Below the pieces are notes generated by a model. The model did no database searches. It was not told the origin of the DNA and saw only the letters and a list, made by a program, of their open reading frames with translations. Position numbers and translations under genes: made by a program. This document shows positions 1 through 8,336 of a stretch of 64,000 nt of DNA, piece by piece (position 1 is the first letter of the stretch; each line of letters begins with the position of its first letter). Source of the stretch: an uncultured Ectothiorhodospiraceae bacterium (GTDB taxonomy: Bacteria > Pseudomonadota > Gammaproteobacteria > Nitrococcales > Nitrococcaceae); the NCBI GenBank assembly GCA_913055565.1, contig CAJXKP010000004.1, positions 45,392-109,391 on the forward strand. Reading direction: 5' to 3'.

Positions 1-324
1 GGCATTAATCTGTCCGTTGTTGATGGTGAAAAATTCGAAGGCGCGCCCGGCGCCGGCGTAACTGGCGATGCGACCGCCGATATCGCGCACGTAATGATTG
101 ATCAGCGGATCATCCATGATGGGCAGCTTGCGGCGCACCTCGCTCATGATCTGGCGGCCCAGGCGGCGCTCCTCGGCCGGCGTCATCGCCTGATTGGCAG
201 GCTCGCCCATCTCGGGTAGCGCGAGATCGAGGTCTTGGTTACCGCGTGCCACCCCGCACAGGGCAGCGCCGATGAGGATCAACAACGCGGCGCGTTGCAG
301 CAGTTGATGTAGTGATCTCGGCAT
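1..324 (-). CDS. bepA: BepA-like periplasmic M48 metalloprotease, N-terminal fragment
   Basis: The N-terminal 108 codons are present and the gene runs off the left edge. The start is an ATG at 324-322. Residues about 1-27 form a signal peptide with a hydrophobic core ending near Ala-Arg-Gly. The mature part has the LPEMGEPA segment, the AEERRLGRQI segment and the DDPLINHYV stretch. These are the typical region ahead of the HEXXH zinc motif in YfgC/BepA-type proteases, which act in outer-membrane protein quality control. The catalytic motif lies outside the window. In E. coli bepA is also divergent from perM, and the next gene here is a PerM-like permease, which supports the call. Another M48 TPR protease is possible. 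Confidence 0.72.
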   Translation of the reverse strand, partial: MPRSLHQLLQRAALLILIGAALCGVARGNQDLDLALPEMGEPANQAMTPAEERRLGRQIMSEVRRKLPIMDDPLINHYVRDIGGRIASYAGAGRAFEFFTINNGQINA

Positions 325-451
325 CCTTCACCTCGTGGCCGATACGCAGCCGTCGGTCCCAGCAAGTCGACTTAAAACGATAAGATGCCACATCGAGCAC
401 TATCCCGCGCGACGGTGACGTCGGGCATCTCATTTAACGCAGAGGCTGGGC

Positions 452-1561
452 ATGAAAACCATACGCGACTGGTTGGAACGCCATCTAAACGATCCTCAGA
501 TCGTGGCACTTTCCGTGCTCTTACTGATACTCGTGGGTGTCGTTGTCTTTTTTGGCAACATGTTGGCGCCGGTGTTCGCCAGTATCGTCATTGCCTATCT
601 GCTGGAGGGTGTCGTGGCGGCGCTCGAACGCCGTGGCCTGCGGCGCACGCTTGCGGTGACGCTGGTCTTCTTGTTGTTCCTGGGTCTCGCGGTGGTCATG
701 GCGCTGTTACTCGTGCCCACGTTGAGCCGCCAGGTTGCCGATCTCGTCGAGAACCTGCCCAATATCGTTGACCGCGGCCAGGCAGCCCTTCTCAATCTCC
801 CCGAGTACTACCCGCAACTGTTCTCCCAGGATCAGGTCAAGGGCCTAATCGCCACCCTCCGCGGTGAGCTAGGTGATTACGGCAAGGCGGTGCTGGCCTC
901 GCTGTCGTTACAGTCGGTGGTGCGGCTGTTCACGCTGCTGCTGTACGCCATCCTTGTACCGTTATTGATCTTCTTTTTCCTCAAGGACAAGCGCCAACTG
1001 TTGAACTGGCTTGCTCAGTTCCTGCCGCGCCACCGCCACCTCGCGGATACGGTGTGGCGTGACGTCGATGCCCAGATCGGCAACTACGTCCGTGGCAAGT
1101 TCATCGAGGTCTTTATCGTTGCGAGCGTTTCCTACCTGACGTTCGTGGTCTTTGGGCTGAACTTCGCGATGCTGCTCAGCGTCCTCGTCGGTCTGTCGGT
1201 GATCATCCCCTACGTCGGTGCGACCGCCGTTACCTTCCCGATTGCCGCGGTCGCTTATACCCAGTTCGGCGCCTCGGCGGAATTCGGCTGGATCGTCGTG
1301 GCCTATCTCATCATCCAGACCCTGGACGGCAACGTGCTGGTGCCGTTGCTGTTCTCGGAAGTGGTCAACCTCCACCCCGTCGCGATCATCGTCGCCATCC
1401 TGATCTTCGGTGGCATCTGGGGCTTCTGGGGCGTTTTCTTCGCTATCCCGCTGGCCACGGTCATTAAGGCCATCATCAATGCTTGGCCCCGCGCGGCGGA
1501 TGAGGCGGAGGCCGTAGCGGCTGACCCGGACTCGGGCGAGGCCGGCGCCGATGAGCTGTAA
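452..1561 (+). CDS. AI-2E/PerM-family inner-membrane permease
   Basis: A 369-residue polytopic membrane protein of the AI-2E transporter (UPF0118/PerM) family. Two N-terminal hydrophobic segments (about 18-60) are followed by another near 65-90. A soluble stretch of about 60 residues lies around 95-150. Four or five more membrane segments follow, with the family-typical GNYVRGKFIEV region and a C-terminal LHPVAIIVAILIFG block. The acidic tail (residues about 345-369) is Glu/Asp/Ala rich. An AGAGG ribosome site precedes the ATG. The substrate is not predictable: family members have been linked to autoinducer-2 export or Na+/H+ antiport. The gene is divergent from the bepA-like gene, as in E. 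coli. Confidence 0.85.
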   Translation: MKTIRDWLERHLNDPQIVALSVLLLILVGVVVFFGNMLAPVFASIVIAYLLEGVVAALERRGLRRTLAVTLVFLLFLGLAVVMALLLVPTLSRQVADLVENLPNIVDRGQAALLNLPEYYPQLFSQDQVKGLIATLRGELGDYGKAVLASLSLQSVVRLFTLLLYAILVPLLIFFFLKDKRQLLNWLAQFLPRHRHLADTVWRDVDAQIGNYVRGKFIEVFIVASVSYLTFVVFGLNFAMLLSVLVGLSVIIPYVGATAVTFPIAAVAYTQFGASAEFGWIVVAYLIIQTLDGNVLVPLLFSEVVNLHPVAIIVAILIFGGIWGFWGVFFAIPLATVIKAIINAWPRAADEAEAVAADPDSGEAGADEL

Positions 1562-1635
1562 GTCGGCGCCGAGCTCGCCTCAGCCGGTCCAGGACTGGCA
1601 CTGTGGCTGACGGCTTGGCCCGCTAATAAGGCTGA

Positions 1636-4600
1636 TCAGGTCGGGTCAGCCTGACCCTGCGGGTCATCCGCCTCGCGATCAGCAGACTCGTCGTCCGGCC
1701 GGTGCTGGCGGGCGATGAGCATGTAGAACGCGGGCAACACGAACAGCGTGAATAGTGTGCCGATGCCCAGTCCGGCGGCGATCGTTAGGCCGATATGGGC
1801 ACGGCTTACTGAACCGGGCCCGCTGGCCAATAGCAGCGGCACCATGGCGACGATCAGGGCCACGGAGGTCATGATGATGGGGCGTAGCCGGATGGCACTC
1901 GCCTCCAAGACCGCCTCTAGCTTGGATAGGCCGCGCTGGTGTTGCTGCTCATTGGCGAATTCCACGATCAAGATGCCGTTCTTGGCGATCACACCGATGA
2001 GCGTAATCAGCCCAACCTGGGTGTAGATGTTGAGTGTCGCGCCCATGATGCCGAGCGTAATGAAGACCATGGCACCCGCGATGGCCATGGGCACTGACAC
2101 CAGGATGATCAACGGATCACGCCAGCTCTCGAATTGCGCGGCGAGCATCAGATAGATCACCAGGACCGACATCAGGATGGTGACCAGGAAGGTGTTGCCC
2201 TGCTCGACGAACTGCCGCGATTGGCCGGTGTAGTCGACGCCGTAACCTCGGGGGAAGACGGCTTCGGCATGCTCGCGCAGCGATGCCAGCGCCGCCCCTT
2301 GCGATACCCCGGGGGCGGCCTTGCCCTCCAGTGTCAACGAATTGAGCTGCTGGAACTCGGTGCGCTTGGACGGCTCGACCGAGCGCTCGAACGTCACAAG
2401 GGATTTCAACGGTACCTGCTCGCCCGAGTCCGTTTTAATGCGGTAGTCGCCGATCATGGCTTCATCCAATCGGAAGGGGCGCTGGACTTGGGGGATGACC
2501 TCGTAGCTGCGGCCCTGCAGATTGAAGCGATTGACGAAGCCTTCACCGAGTAGGCTGCTTAGGTTCTGCCCGATCTGCTGCATGCTGATGCCTAGGTCAG
2601 CGGCGCGCTCGCGATCGATACGGATGTCGGTAACGGGTCGGTCAACCTCGATGGACTTTTTCAGGAATAGGAATTCGCCGCTGCCCATGGCGCGCTTCTG
2701 GATGTCGCTGGCGATGGCGTCCAGATTCTCGTAGCTGTCGCTGGTCGTAATAACGAACTGCACCGGCAGACCGCCGCCGGAGCCCGGCAACGTGGGGCGC
2801 GGAAAGGCAGCGATCTGGAACCCGGCCACCTCGGACAGCGCGCTATCGAGCTTGGGTTGTACCTCGAACTGGGTGAGCTCTCGGTTCTTGAAGTTCGGCA
2901 TCTTGTAGCCACCGAAGACCGTATTGCCACCCTGGCCAAGGATCATGAACGACTCCTTGTAGCCCGGGACGTCCTCGATCTCGTCCTGGATGTCGGCGGC
3001 ATAGCTCTGGAGATAATCCAGCGTGGCTGTCTGGGGCGCGGTAGCCTGGAAGAAGATGATGCCCTGGTCCTCGGTGGGGGCCAGCTCGCTCTGGCTGAAC
3101 ATCATCATGGCGGGGATGGAGGCGAGGATGGCCAGGCCAAAGATGATGGTGGGGGACAGCGTCTTGAGGCTATGGCCCAACAGGGCCTTGTAGCCATTGC
3201 CGAGGCCAGTAAAGAAGCGCTGCACCTGTGTCTCGAACCGGCCCTCTTGGCCCCGTGGCTTTAGCACGGCCGCCGACAGCACGGGCGACAGTGTCAGGGC
3301 CACGATGCCTGAGACCAGTACGGCCCCGGCCAGAGTAAACGCGAACTCGGTGAACAACGCCCCGGTGAGGCCACCCTGGAAGCCGATGGGCGCGTAGACC
3401 GCGAGCAGTGTCGTGGTCATGGCGATGATCGGAACGGCCAGCTCACGCGCCGCCACGAGGGCGGCGCGCCGCTTGGGCATGCCGTCTTCGATGTGTCGAT
3501 GGACGTTCTCGACGACGATGATGGCGTCATCCACCACCAACCCGATGGCGAGCACCAGGGACAGCAGGGTCAGCAGGTTCAGCGAGTAGCCCAGTGTCAG
3601 CATGAGGAAGCCGCCGCCGATCAGCGATAGGGGCACCGCCACGGCGGGCACGATAGCGGCGCGCAGGGAACCGAGGCACAGGAAGATCACGACCAGGACG
3701 ATGAGCCCCGCCTCGGCGATGGTCTTGTAGACTTCCTCGATGGAGCTCTCGATGAACTCGCTGGAGTCGTAGGGCAGGGTTACGTTGAGGGCTTCGGGTA
3801 GCGAGCCACGGATCTCGGGCATGGTCTCGCGAACCCGCTTGGCCACGGTTAGCGGGTTGGAACCGGGGGTCTTCTCGACGCCGATAAAGACACCCGGCTT
3901 GCCGCTGTACCAGGCAGCGGTGTTGTACTCCTCGGCGCCCAGTTCGGTGCGGGCGACGTCGCCCAGCCGCACCAGCGTGTCGCCGTCGCTCTTAATGACG
4001 AGATCGCGAAAGCCCTGCTCGCTGGTGATGTTGGTCGTCGAGGTAAGGTTAACGGCGACGTACTTGTCCTTGGTGCGGCCGACGCTGGCCAGGAAGTTGT
4101 TGGCGCGCAGCACCTCGGTGACGTCCTGCGCCGTAACGCTGAGGGCGTTCATGCGCTCCGGCTGTAGCCAGATGCGCATGGCGAAGGGCTTGCCGATGAG
4201 GCGCGCCTTGGCCACGCCCTTGAGCGCCTGAAGCTTGGGCTGGACCACGCGCGTGACGTAGTCGCTGATCTGGGGCGTGGAGCTGTTCTCGCCGTAGAAG
4301 GCGAGATACATTAGGGCTGTATCATCGCCGGTGGTGGACTCGATGATGGGATTCTCCGCTGCGGCGGGCAGGACATTGCGCTGGCTCGCGACCTTGGCCT
4401 GGATCTCCGCGACGGCGTCGTTGGCGTCGTAGTTGAGTTCCATATGAGCCTCGATGGTCGAGACCCCTTGCTGGCTGGTAGCCGCCAGGTAGTCGATACC
4501 CTCGGCCTCAGCGATGGCCTGCTGCAGGGGTGTGGTGACGAAGCCCTTGATGACCTCGCTGCTGGCGCCGGGATAGGGCGTGGTCACCGTTACGACGGTG

Positions 4601-4725
4601 TTCTCGGTTTCCGGATACTCCCGGACCTCGAGCAGCGTCAGCGCTCGCGCGCCGAGCAGGAGGATCAAGAGGCTAATGACCGTCGCCAGGACCGGCCGCT
4701 TGATGAAGATATCGGTGAATCTCAT
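1636..4725 (-). CDS. RND multidrug efflux pump, inner-membrane subunit (HAE1 family)
   Basis: 1029 residues, full length for AcrB/MexB-type transporters. The N-terminal membrane helix (about 10-30) is followed by two large periplasmic loops. The TM4 proton-relay pair Asp399-Asp400 sits in a VLAIGLVVDDAIIVVENVHR context, matching AcrB Asp407/408. Twelve membrane segments are expected. The protein drives proton-coupled export of drugs or hydrophobic toxicants across the envelope with the adaptor encoded just upstream. The start codon overlaps the adaptor stop as ATGA. No outer-membrane factor gene is in this operon, so a TolC homologue elsewhere is presumably used. The divergent marR gene is the probable regulator. 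The substrate is unknown. Confidence 0.95.
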   Translation of the reverse strand: MRFTDIFIKRPVLATVISLLILLLGARALTLLEVREYPETENTVVTVTTPYPGASSEVIKGFVTTPLQQAIAEAEGIDYLAATSQQGVSTIEAHMELNYDANDAVAEIQAKVASQRNVLPAAAENPIIESTTGDDTALMYLAFYGENSSTPQISDYVTRVVQPKLQALKGVAKARLIGKPFAMRIWLQPERMNALSVTAQDVTEVLRANNFLASVGRTKDKYVAVNLTSTTNITSEQGFRDLVIKSDGDTLVRLGDVARTELGAEEYNTAAWYSGKPGVFIGVEKTPGSNPLTVAKRVRETMPEIRGSLPEALNVTLPYDSSEFIESSIEEVYKTIAEAGLIVLVVIFLCLGSLRAAIVPAVAVPLSLIGGGFLMLTLGYSLNLLTLLSLVLAIGLVVDDAIIVVENVHRHIEDGMPKRRAALVAARELAVPIIAMTTTLLAVYAPIGFQGGLTGALFTEFAFTLAGAVLVSGIVALTLSPVLSAAVLKPRGQEGRFETQVQRFFTGLGNGYKALLGHSLKTLSPTIIFGLAILASIPAMMMFSQSELAPTEDQGIIFFQATAPQTATLDYLQSYAADIQDEIEDVPGYKESFMILGQGGNTVFGGYKMPNFKNRELTQFEVQPKLDSALSEVAGFQIAAFPRPTLPGSGGGLPVQFVITTSDSYENLDAIASDIQKRAMGSGEFLFLKKSIEVDRPVTDIRIDRERAADLGISMQQIGQNLSSLLGEGFVNRFNLQGRSYEVIPQVQRPFRLDEAMIGDYRIKTDSGEQVPLKSLVTFERSVEPSKRTEFQQLNSLTLEGKAAPGVSQGAALASLREHAEAVFPRGYGVDYTGQSRQFVEQGNTFLVTILMSVLVIYLMLAAQFESWRDPLIILVSVPMAIAGAMVFITLGIMGATLNIYTQVGLITLIGVIAKNGILIVEFANEQQHQRGLSKLEAVLEASAIRLRPIIMTSVALIVAMVPLLLASGPGSVSRAHIGLTIAAGLGIGTLFTLFVLPAFYMLIARQHRPDDESADREADDPQGQADPT

Positions 4726-5834
4726 GGGTTACCGGCCTCGACGGTGTCGTCCAGCTCGACGCTGTCATCGATGGTCACGGACTGACCCTGGCGAAGCTTG
4801 ACCAGCCCGGTTCGAACCACGCGGTCACCCGGCTCCAACCCCTCCGTGATGGCGATCCGGCCCTCGCGTGTACGACCCGTTGTGACCTGTTTCCGCGATA
4901 CCGTGAGTGTCCCGTCATCCGCCTCTTTAATGCGGAAGACGAAGTCGCCGTAGGTGTTGAACGACACGGCGGTGCGCGGGATGGTGACCAGCTCACGGGC
5001 GCGGCGTTCGACGGTCTCAACCCGGGCAAACATGCCGGGGCGCAGTGCCTGATCGGGATTGGGTACGGTGGCTCGGATGTCCACGGTGCGCGTGCTTTCG
5101 GTGACATCGGCGTCGACCGCGCTAACCCGGCCCTCGAAGACGCGATCGGGGTAGGCGTCGACGCGGACCTCGACCTTTTGATCCGTGCTAATGGCCTTAA
5201 AGTCCTTCTCGGGGACGGTGTAGTCCACGTGGATCGGATCCAGGGACTGTAACGCCACGATGGGATTGCCCGGGTTGATGTATTGGCCCGGATCCACGCG
5301 GCGCAGGCCCAGTACCCCGTCGAATGGGGCGCGGATGGTCTTCTTGGCGATGCGAGCGCGCTGCTCGGCTACCGCGGCCTCGGCGGCGTCGTAGCGGGCC
5401 TTGGTCTCATCGTATTCGGACTGCGATATGGCGTTCTGCGGCAACAGGTTCTCGTTGCGCTTGAACTGCACCTCGGCGAGCTCACGGTCAGCGATCAAGC
5501 CTTCCAGGGCAGCGCGATCGACGCTACTAACCAGCTGCACCAGTACATCGCCCTGCTCGACCTGTTGACTGGATTCGAAGGCGATGCGCTCGACCACGCC
5601 AGGCACCTCACTGGTGACCCGGACGCCGTTAACGGCTTCCACGCTGCCCGTCGAGCCTAGGCTAATCTGCCAGCTCTCCGCTCGGGCCTCGGTGGCGCTA
5701 ACCGTTGCCGGCGGCTGTGGTTGCTCCAGTTTGGCTTGTATCTGTTGGAGGCCACGATACTTCCAGTAGGCAACACCGCCACCGATAGCGCCGAGGATGA
5801 GGAGCACGATGACGAGACGAACGAACAGGCGCAT
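4722..5834 (-). CDS. RND efflux periplasmic adaptor subunit (MFP/HlyD type)
   Basis: 370 residues. An N-terminal membrane anchor (about 5-25) is followed by a lipoyl half-motif, then an alpha-helical hairpin (about 105-165, rich in Ala/Glu/Arg) with the YDETKARYDAAEAAVAEQ pattern. A second lipoyl half-motif follows (APFDGVLGLRRVDPGQYI), then beta-barrel and membrane-proximal domains. The protein bridges the RND pump and an outer-membrane channel. It is the first gene of the two-gene pump operon, and its stop overlaps the pump start by 4 bases. The promoter should lie in the 144-base region shared with the divergent marR gene. Confidence 0.94.
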   Translation of the reverse strand: MRLFVRLVIVLLILGAIGGGVAYWKYRGLQQIQAKLEQPQPPATVSATEARAESWQISLGSTGSVEAVNGVRVTSEVPGVVERIAFESSQQVEQGDVLVQLVSSVDRAALEGLIADRELAEVQFKRNENLLPQNAISQSEYDETKARYDAAEAAVAEQRARIAKKTIRAPFDGVLGLRRVDPGQYINPGNPIVALQSLDPIHVDYTVPEKDFKAISTDQKVEVRVDAYPDRVFEGRVSAVDADVTESTRTVDIRATVPNPDQALRPGMFARVETVERRARELVTIPRTAVSFNTYGDFVFRIKEADDGTLTVSRKQVTTGRTREGRIAITEGLEPGDRVVRTGLVKLRQGQSVTIDDSVELDDTVEAGNP

Positions 5835-5912
5835 GGGGATTTACCTCGCTGTGGGCCGCGGCAGGGGGCGATGGTTGATTCGGGCGCAACGGTGACCCCG
5901 ACCCGATAATGG

Positions 5913-5931
5913 GTTACGGTCCCACAGTAAC
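5913..5931. promoter_or_regulatory. short inverted repeat between RND operon and marR
   Basis: GTTAC and GTAAC arms are separated by 9 bases in the intergenic region between the efflux operon and marR, next to a CGATAAT stretch that could serve as a -10 box. The location fits a MarR operator controlling both directions. The arms are short, so this is only a candidate. Confidence 0.25.
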
Positions 5932-5978
5932 TTTTGGATGTCGAATATTTTAGTGTTGAAAGACCTCTCGGGGATCGC

Positions 5979-6473
5979 ATGACGCGTGATCGCGTAGACC
6001 AAACGATAGACGAGCTCCGCGCGACGCGCACCGATCTGGACGCGGGCGCCTCCGAGATCGTCTTACGGCTGCTCCTACTGGGACGCGGTCTGGAGCAGCG
6101 TATCAGCGATTCGCTCGCACCATTCGGTCTGCAGGTCTGGGAGTTCGACGTCCTGGCCGCGCTGCGCCGCCAAGGCCATCCCCATCGCCTGAGCTGCAGT
6201 GATCTCGCCCGCCAGGTGCTCATCACCTGTAGCGGCATGACGCACCGCGTCTCCCGGCTCGACGAGCGAGGGCTGGTGGCGCGGCGCCGCGATGCCGGCG
6301 ACCGTCGAACCGTCTTCGTGGAGCTGACGGCGGCTGGGCTGTCGCTGGTGGATGAGGCGATGACGCACCGGGTGGCTGATAGCCAGGCCCTGCTGGCCGA
6401 TCTGGGTGGGGTGGACATGGATCAGCTGCTGGCTTTGCTGCGGCGCGTCAACGACGCCGTCGGTGATGGTTGA
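5979..6473 (+). CDS. MarR-family transcriptional regulator
   Basis: 164 residues from the ATG at 5979, which has a GGGGA ribosome site 4 bases upstream. A TTG at 5934 in frame would add 15 residues but has no comparable site. The winged-helix core spans about residues 45-115: LQVWEFDVLAALRR, then the recognition helix region SCSDLARQVLITCSGMTHRVSRL, then the wing with RRRDAGDRRTVFVELT. MarR proteins repress as dimers and release DNA on binding phenolic or lipophilic ligands. Its divergent position makes the RND pump the likely target. Its 3' end overlaps gluconate kinase by 8 bases, so the two are probably co-transcribed. Confidence 0.88.
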   Translation: MTRDRVDQTIDELRATRTDLDAGASEIVLRLLLLGRGLEQRISDSLAPFGLQVWEFDVLAALRRQGHPHRLSCSDLARQVLITCSGMTHRVSRLDERGLVARRRDAGDRRTVFVELTAAGLSLVDEAMTHRVADSQALLADLGGVDMDQLLALLRRVNDAVGDG

Positions 6474-6981
6474 GGCCACTAGCATCCTTGTCATGGGCCC
6501 CGCTGGTTGCGGTAAGACGACCGTTGGCCAGGCCGTGGCACAGCGTCTGGGGTGGACCTTTGTCGATGCCGACGCCTACCACCCGGCAGCGAATCGCGCC
6601 AAGATGGCCCGTGGGCAGGCATTGACGGACGCTGACCGCTGGCCCTGGCTGGAACGGCTCGCGGCCGTTGTCGTGGAACACGAGGGCGCGGGTGACGGCG
6701 TTGTCATGGCCTGCTCAGCGCTCAAGCGGGCCTATAGGGAGGCACTTGGATTTCGAGGGTTGTATCGGCAGGTGGTCGAGCTCCGCGCCGCGTCCGATGT
6801 CCTCAGGGAGCGCCTGAGCCAGCGCCCCGGCCACTTCGTCGGCCCGGAATTGTGCGACAGTCAACTGGCGATACTGGAGCCGGCCGACGAGGGGGTGGTG
6901 GTCGACGCCGATGCCTCGGTCGAGACGGTCACGGACCGGGTGCTGATCCGCGTTGGCGCCGCGCGTCCGTCGCGTCACTAG
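6466..6981 (+). CDS. gntK: gluconate kinase (gluconokinase)
   Basis: 171 residues starting at the ATG that overlaps the marR stop. The P-loop GPAGCGKT is at residues 11-18, followed by the family signature DADAYHPAANRAKMARG and LTDADRWPWL. The CSALKRAYRE block and the QRPGHFVGPELCDSQL region complete the usual length of GntK. The enzyme phosphorylates D-gluconate to 6-phosphogluconate with ATP, feeding the pentose phosphate or Entner-Doudoroff routes. No gluconate permease is adjacent. The GPH-type transporter encoded convergently overlaps its stop by 4 bases but belongs to the lipid operon. I chose the internal ATG because upstream codons in this frame encode nothing family-like. Confidence 0.93.
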   Translation: MVEATSILVMGPAGCGKTTVGQAVAQRLGWTFVDADAYHPAANRAKMARGQALTDADRWPWLERLAAVVVEHEGAGDGVVMACSALKRAYREALGFRGLYRQVVELRAASDVLRERLSQRPGHFVGPELCDSQLAILEPADEGVVVDADASVETVTDRVLIRVGAARPSRH

Positions 6982-8336
6982 CCGGAGTTGGAATGGCCCG
7001 ACGTTGCCGCGAGCCGTTCACGGATGTGGCTGTAGGCGTCGCGGTCGACTGGGAAGTTCCAGACCATGGCCGTCGCAGCCAGCTTGAAGACGATGGGAAA
7101 GGCGCCGTAGAAGAGCGCCAGCGCCATGGTGTTACCGGCATCCGCCTGATCCGGGTGGAAGCCGCTCAATTCGAGCGCCGGGAAGCCGATGCCTACCGCG
7201 AGTGCCAGGGCGAGCTTGGTGGCCATGTTCCAGAGGCCGAAGAACAGGCCCGTGCGGCCGCCGCCGCCCTCGCTGGTATCCAGATCGACCAGGTCCGCCT
7301 GAATGGCGGCGGGCAGGGCCATATCGGCGGCCACGCTGGCCCCAGAGAGGATACAGATCGCCAGGTAGGGGTAGACATCGCCCGCCCCCAGGAAAGGGAC
7401 CCAGAGGAAGATCAGTGAGGCCCAGAGCATGGAAAGCGACCAACTGCGGTGCTTGCCGAGATGTCGCGATAGCACCAACCAGCCGGGCAGGGCCACGACG
7501 CCGCTGACGAAGTAGGCCATCAGCAGGGCGGCGGTCCACTCGGGGGCCTTGATGACGTGCTCGACGAACATCACGAAAACGGCCGCCGGCAGGCCATTGG
7601 CCATGCCATTAAGGACATACGCGCCCAGCAGCCGCATGAACGGCCGATTGCGCCGCAGCAGCTGCCAGCCCCTGAGCCAGCCAGTGGGGGCTGTCTGTCG
7701 CCGCTCCTCGGGGACGCGCCAGAAGGTGAGCGCCAGGCAGACCGGCATCATGATCACCATGATCCAGGCGAGGCCGGCCAGGGCGGCGGCGGTGGGCTCA
7801 TCCAGCGGATCGACGCCCGACGAACCGCCGAGCCAGGCCTGGATGTAGGGCCAGGCAATGGCCAGCAGCGTGCCGACCAGCATGAAGCCCTCGCGGGAGG
7901 CGGTGATGCCGGCACGTTGATCGTAATCCGTGGACAGTTCCGCGCCCCAGGCGGTGTAGGGCAACTGGATCAGGGTCCAGCCCAGGTAGGCCACTAACCC
8001 CCAGATCAGCAGATAGATAAGATCGACGTCGGCGGGGGGCCGGAACAGCTGCCAGGCGCTGAGCAGCAGTAGCGGGGTGCCGATGAGCATGAGCAGCCGT
8101 CGCCGCCCCAGGGGGGTGTCCAGCCGGTCGCCCAGGGTGCCGATGACCGGATCCGTGACGACGTCCCAAAGCCGCGTTGCAAGCAATACGACGCCGACAC
8201 CCGAGAGCCCGAGCTGGGCGCTGTAGAAGGCCGGCAGGAACAGATACATCGGGATCCCCATCACGGCCAGCGGCAGGGCGGGGAGCCCGTAGGCGAGACG
8301 CGTCAGCCGGCGCGAGGCATCCGCAGGCTCAGTCAC
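6978..8336 (-). CDS. MFS transporter of the GPH (MelB-like) family in lipid-modification operon
   Basis: 452 residues with a GTG start that overlaps the cfa stop by 8 bases. Twelve membrane segments are expected. Early features are the WDVVTDPVIGTLGDR motif (TM2 and loop, typical of MFS_2/GPH transporters) and the LGRRRLLMLIG loop. GPH proteins move sugars or other solutes with H+ or Na+. In this operon type, with an FAD oxidoreductase, DUF1365 and Cfa, the substrate is unknown and may be lipid-related rather than a sugar. It is the last gene of the four-gene operon and converges on gntK with overlapping stops. Confidence 0.88.
   Translation of the reverse strand: MTEPADASRRLTRLAYGLPALPLAVMGIPMYLFLPAFYSAQLGLSGVGVVLLATRLWDVVTDPVIGTLGDRLDTPLGRRRLLMLIGTPLLLLSAWQLFRPPADVDLIYLLIWGLVAYLGWTLIQLPYTAWGAELSTDYDQRAGITASREGFMLVGTLLAIAWPYIQAWLGGSSGVDPLDEPTAAALAGLAWIMVIMMPVCLALTFWRVPEERRQTAPTGWLRGWQLLRRNRPFMRLLGAYVLNGMANGLPAAVFVMFVEHVIKAPEWTAALLMAYFVSGVVALPGWLVLSRHLGKHRSWSLSMLWASLIFLWVPFLGAGDVYPYLAICILSGASVAADMALPAAIQADLVDLDTSEGGGGRTGLFFGLWNMATKLALALAVGIGFPALELSGFHPDQADAGNTMALALFYGAFPIVFKLAATAMVWNFPVDRDAYSHIRERLAATSGHSNSG

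Noticed and set aside
239..433. 64-codon minus-strand frame at the left edge
   Set aside because: It overlaps the bepA-like signal peptide region in another frame and has a low-complexity Arg/Ser composition.
962..1375. 137-codon minus-strand frame inside the PerM-like gene
   Set aside because: Antisense shadow with a charged, repetitive composition; the plus-strand gene has clear membrane helices.
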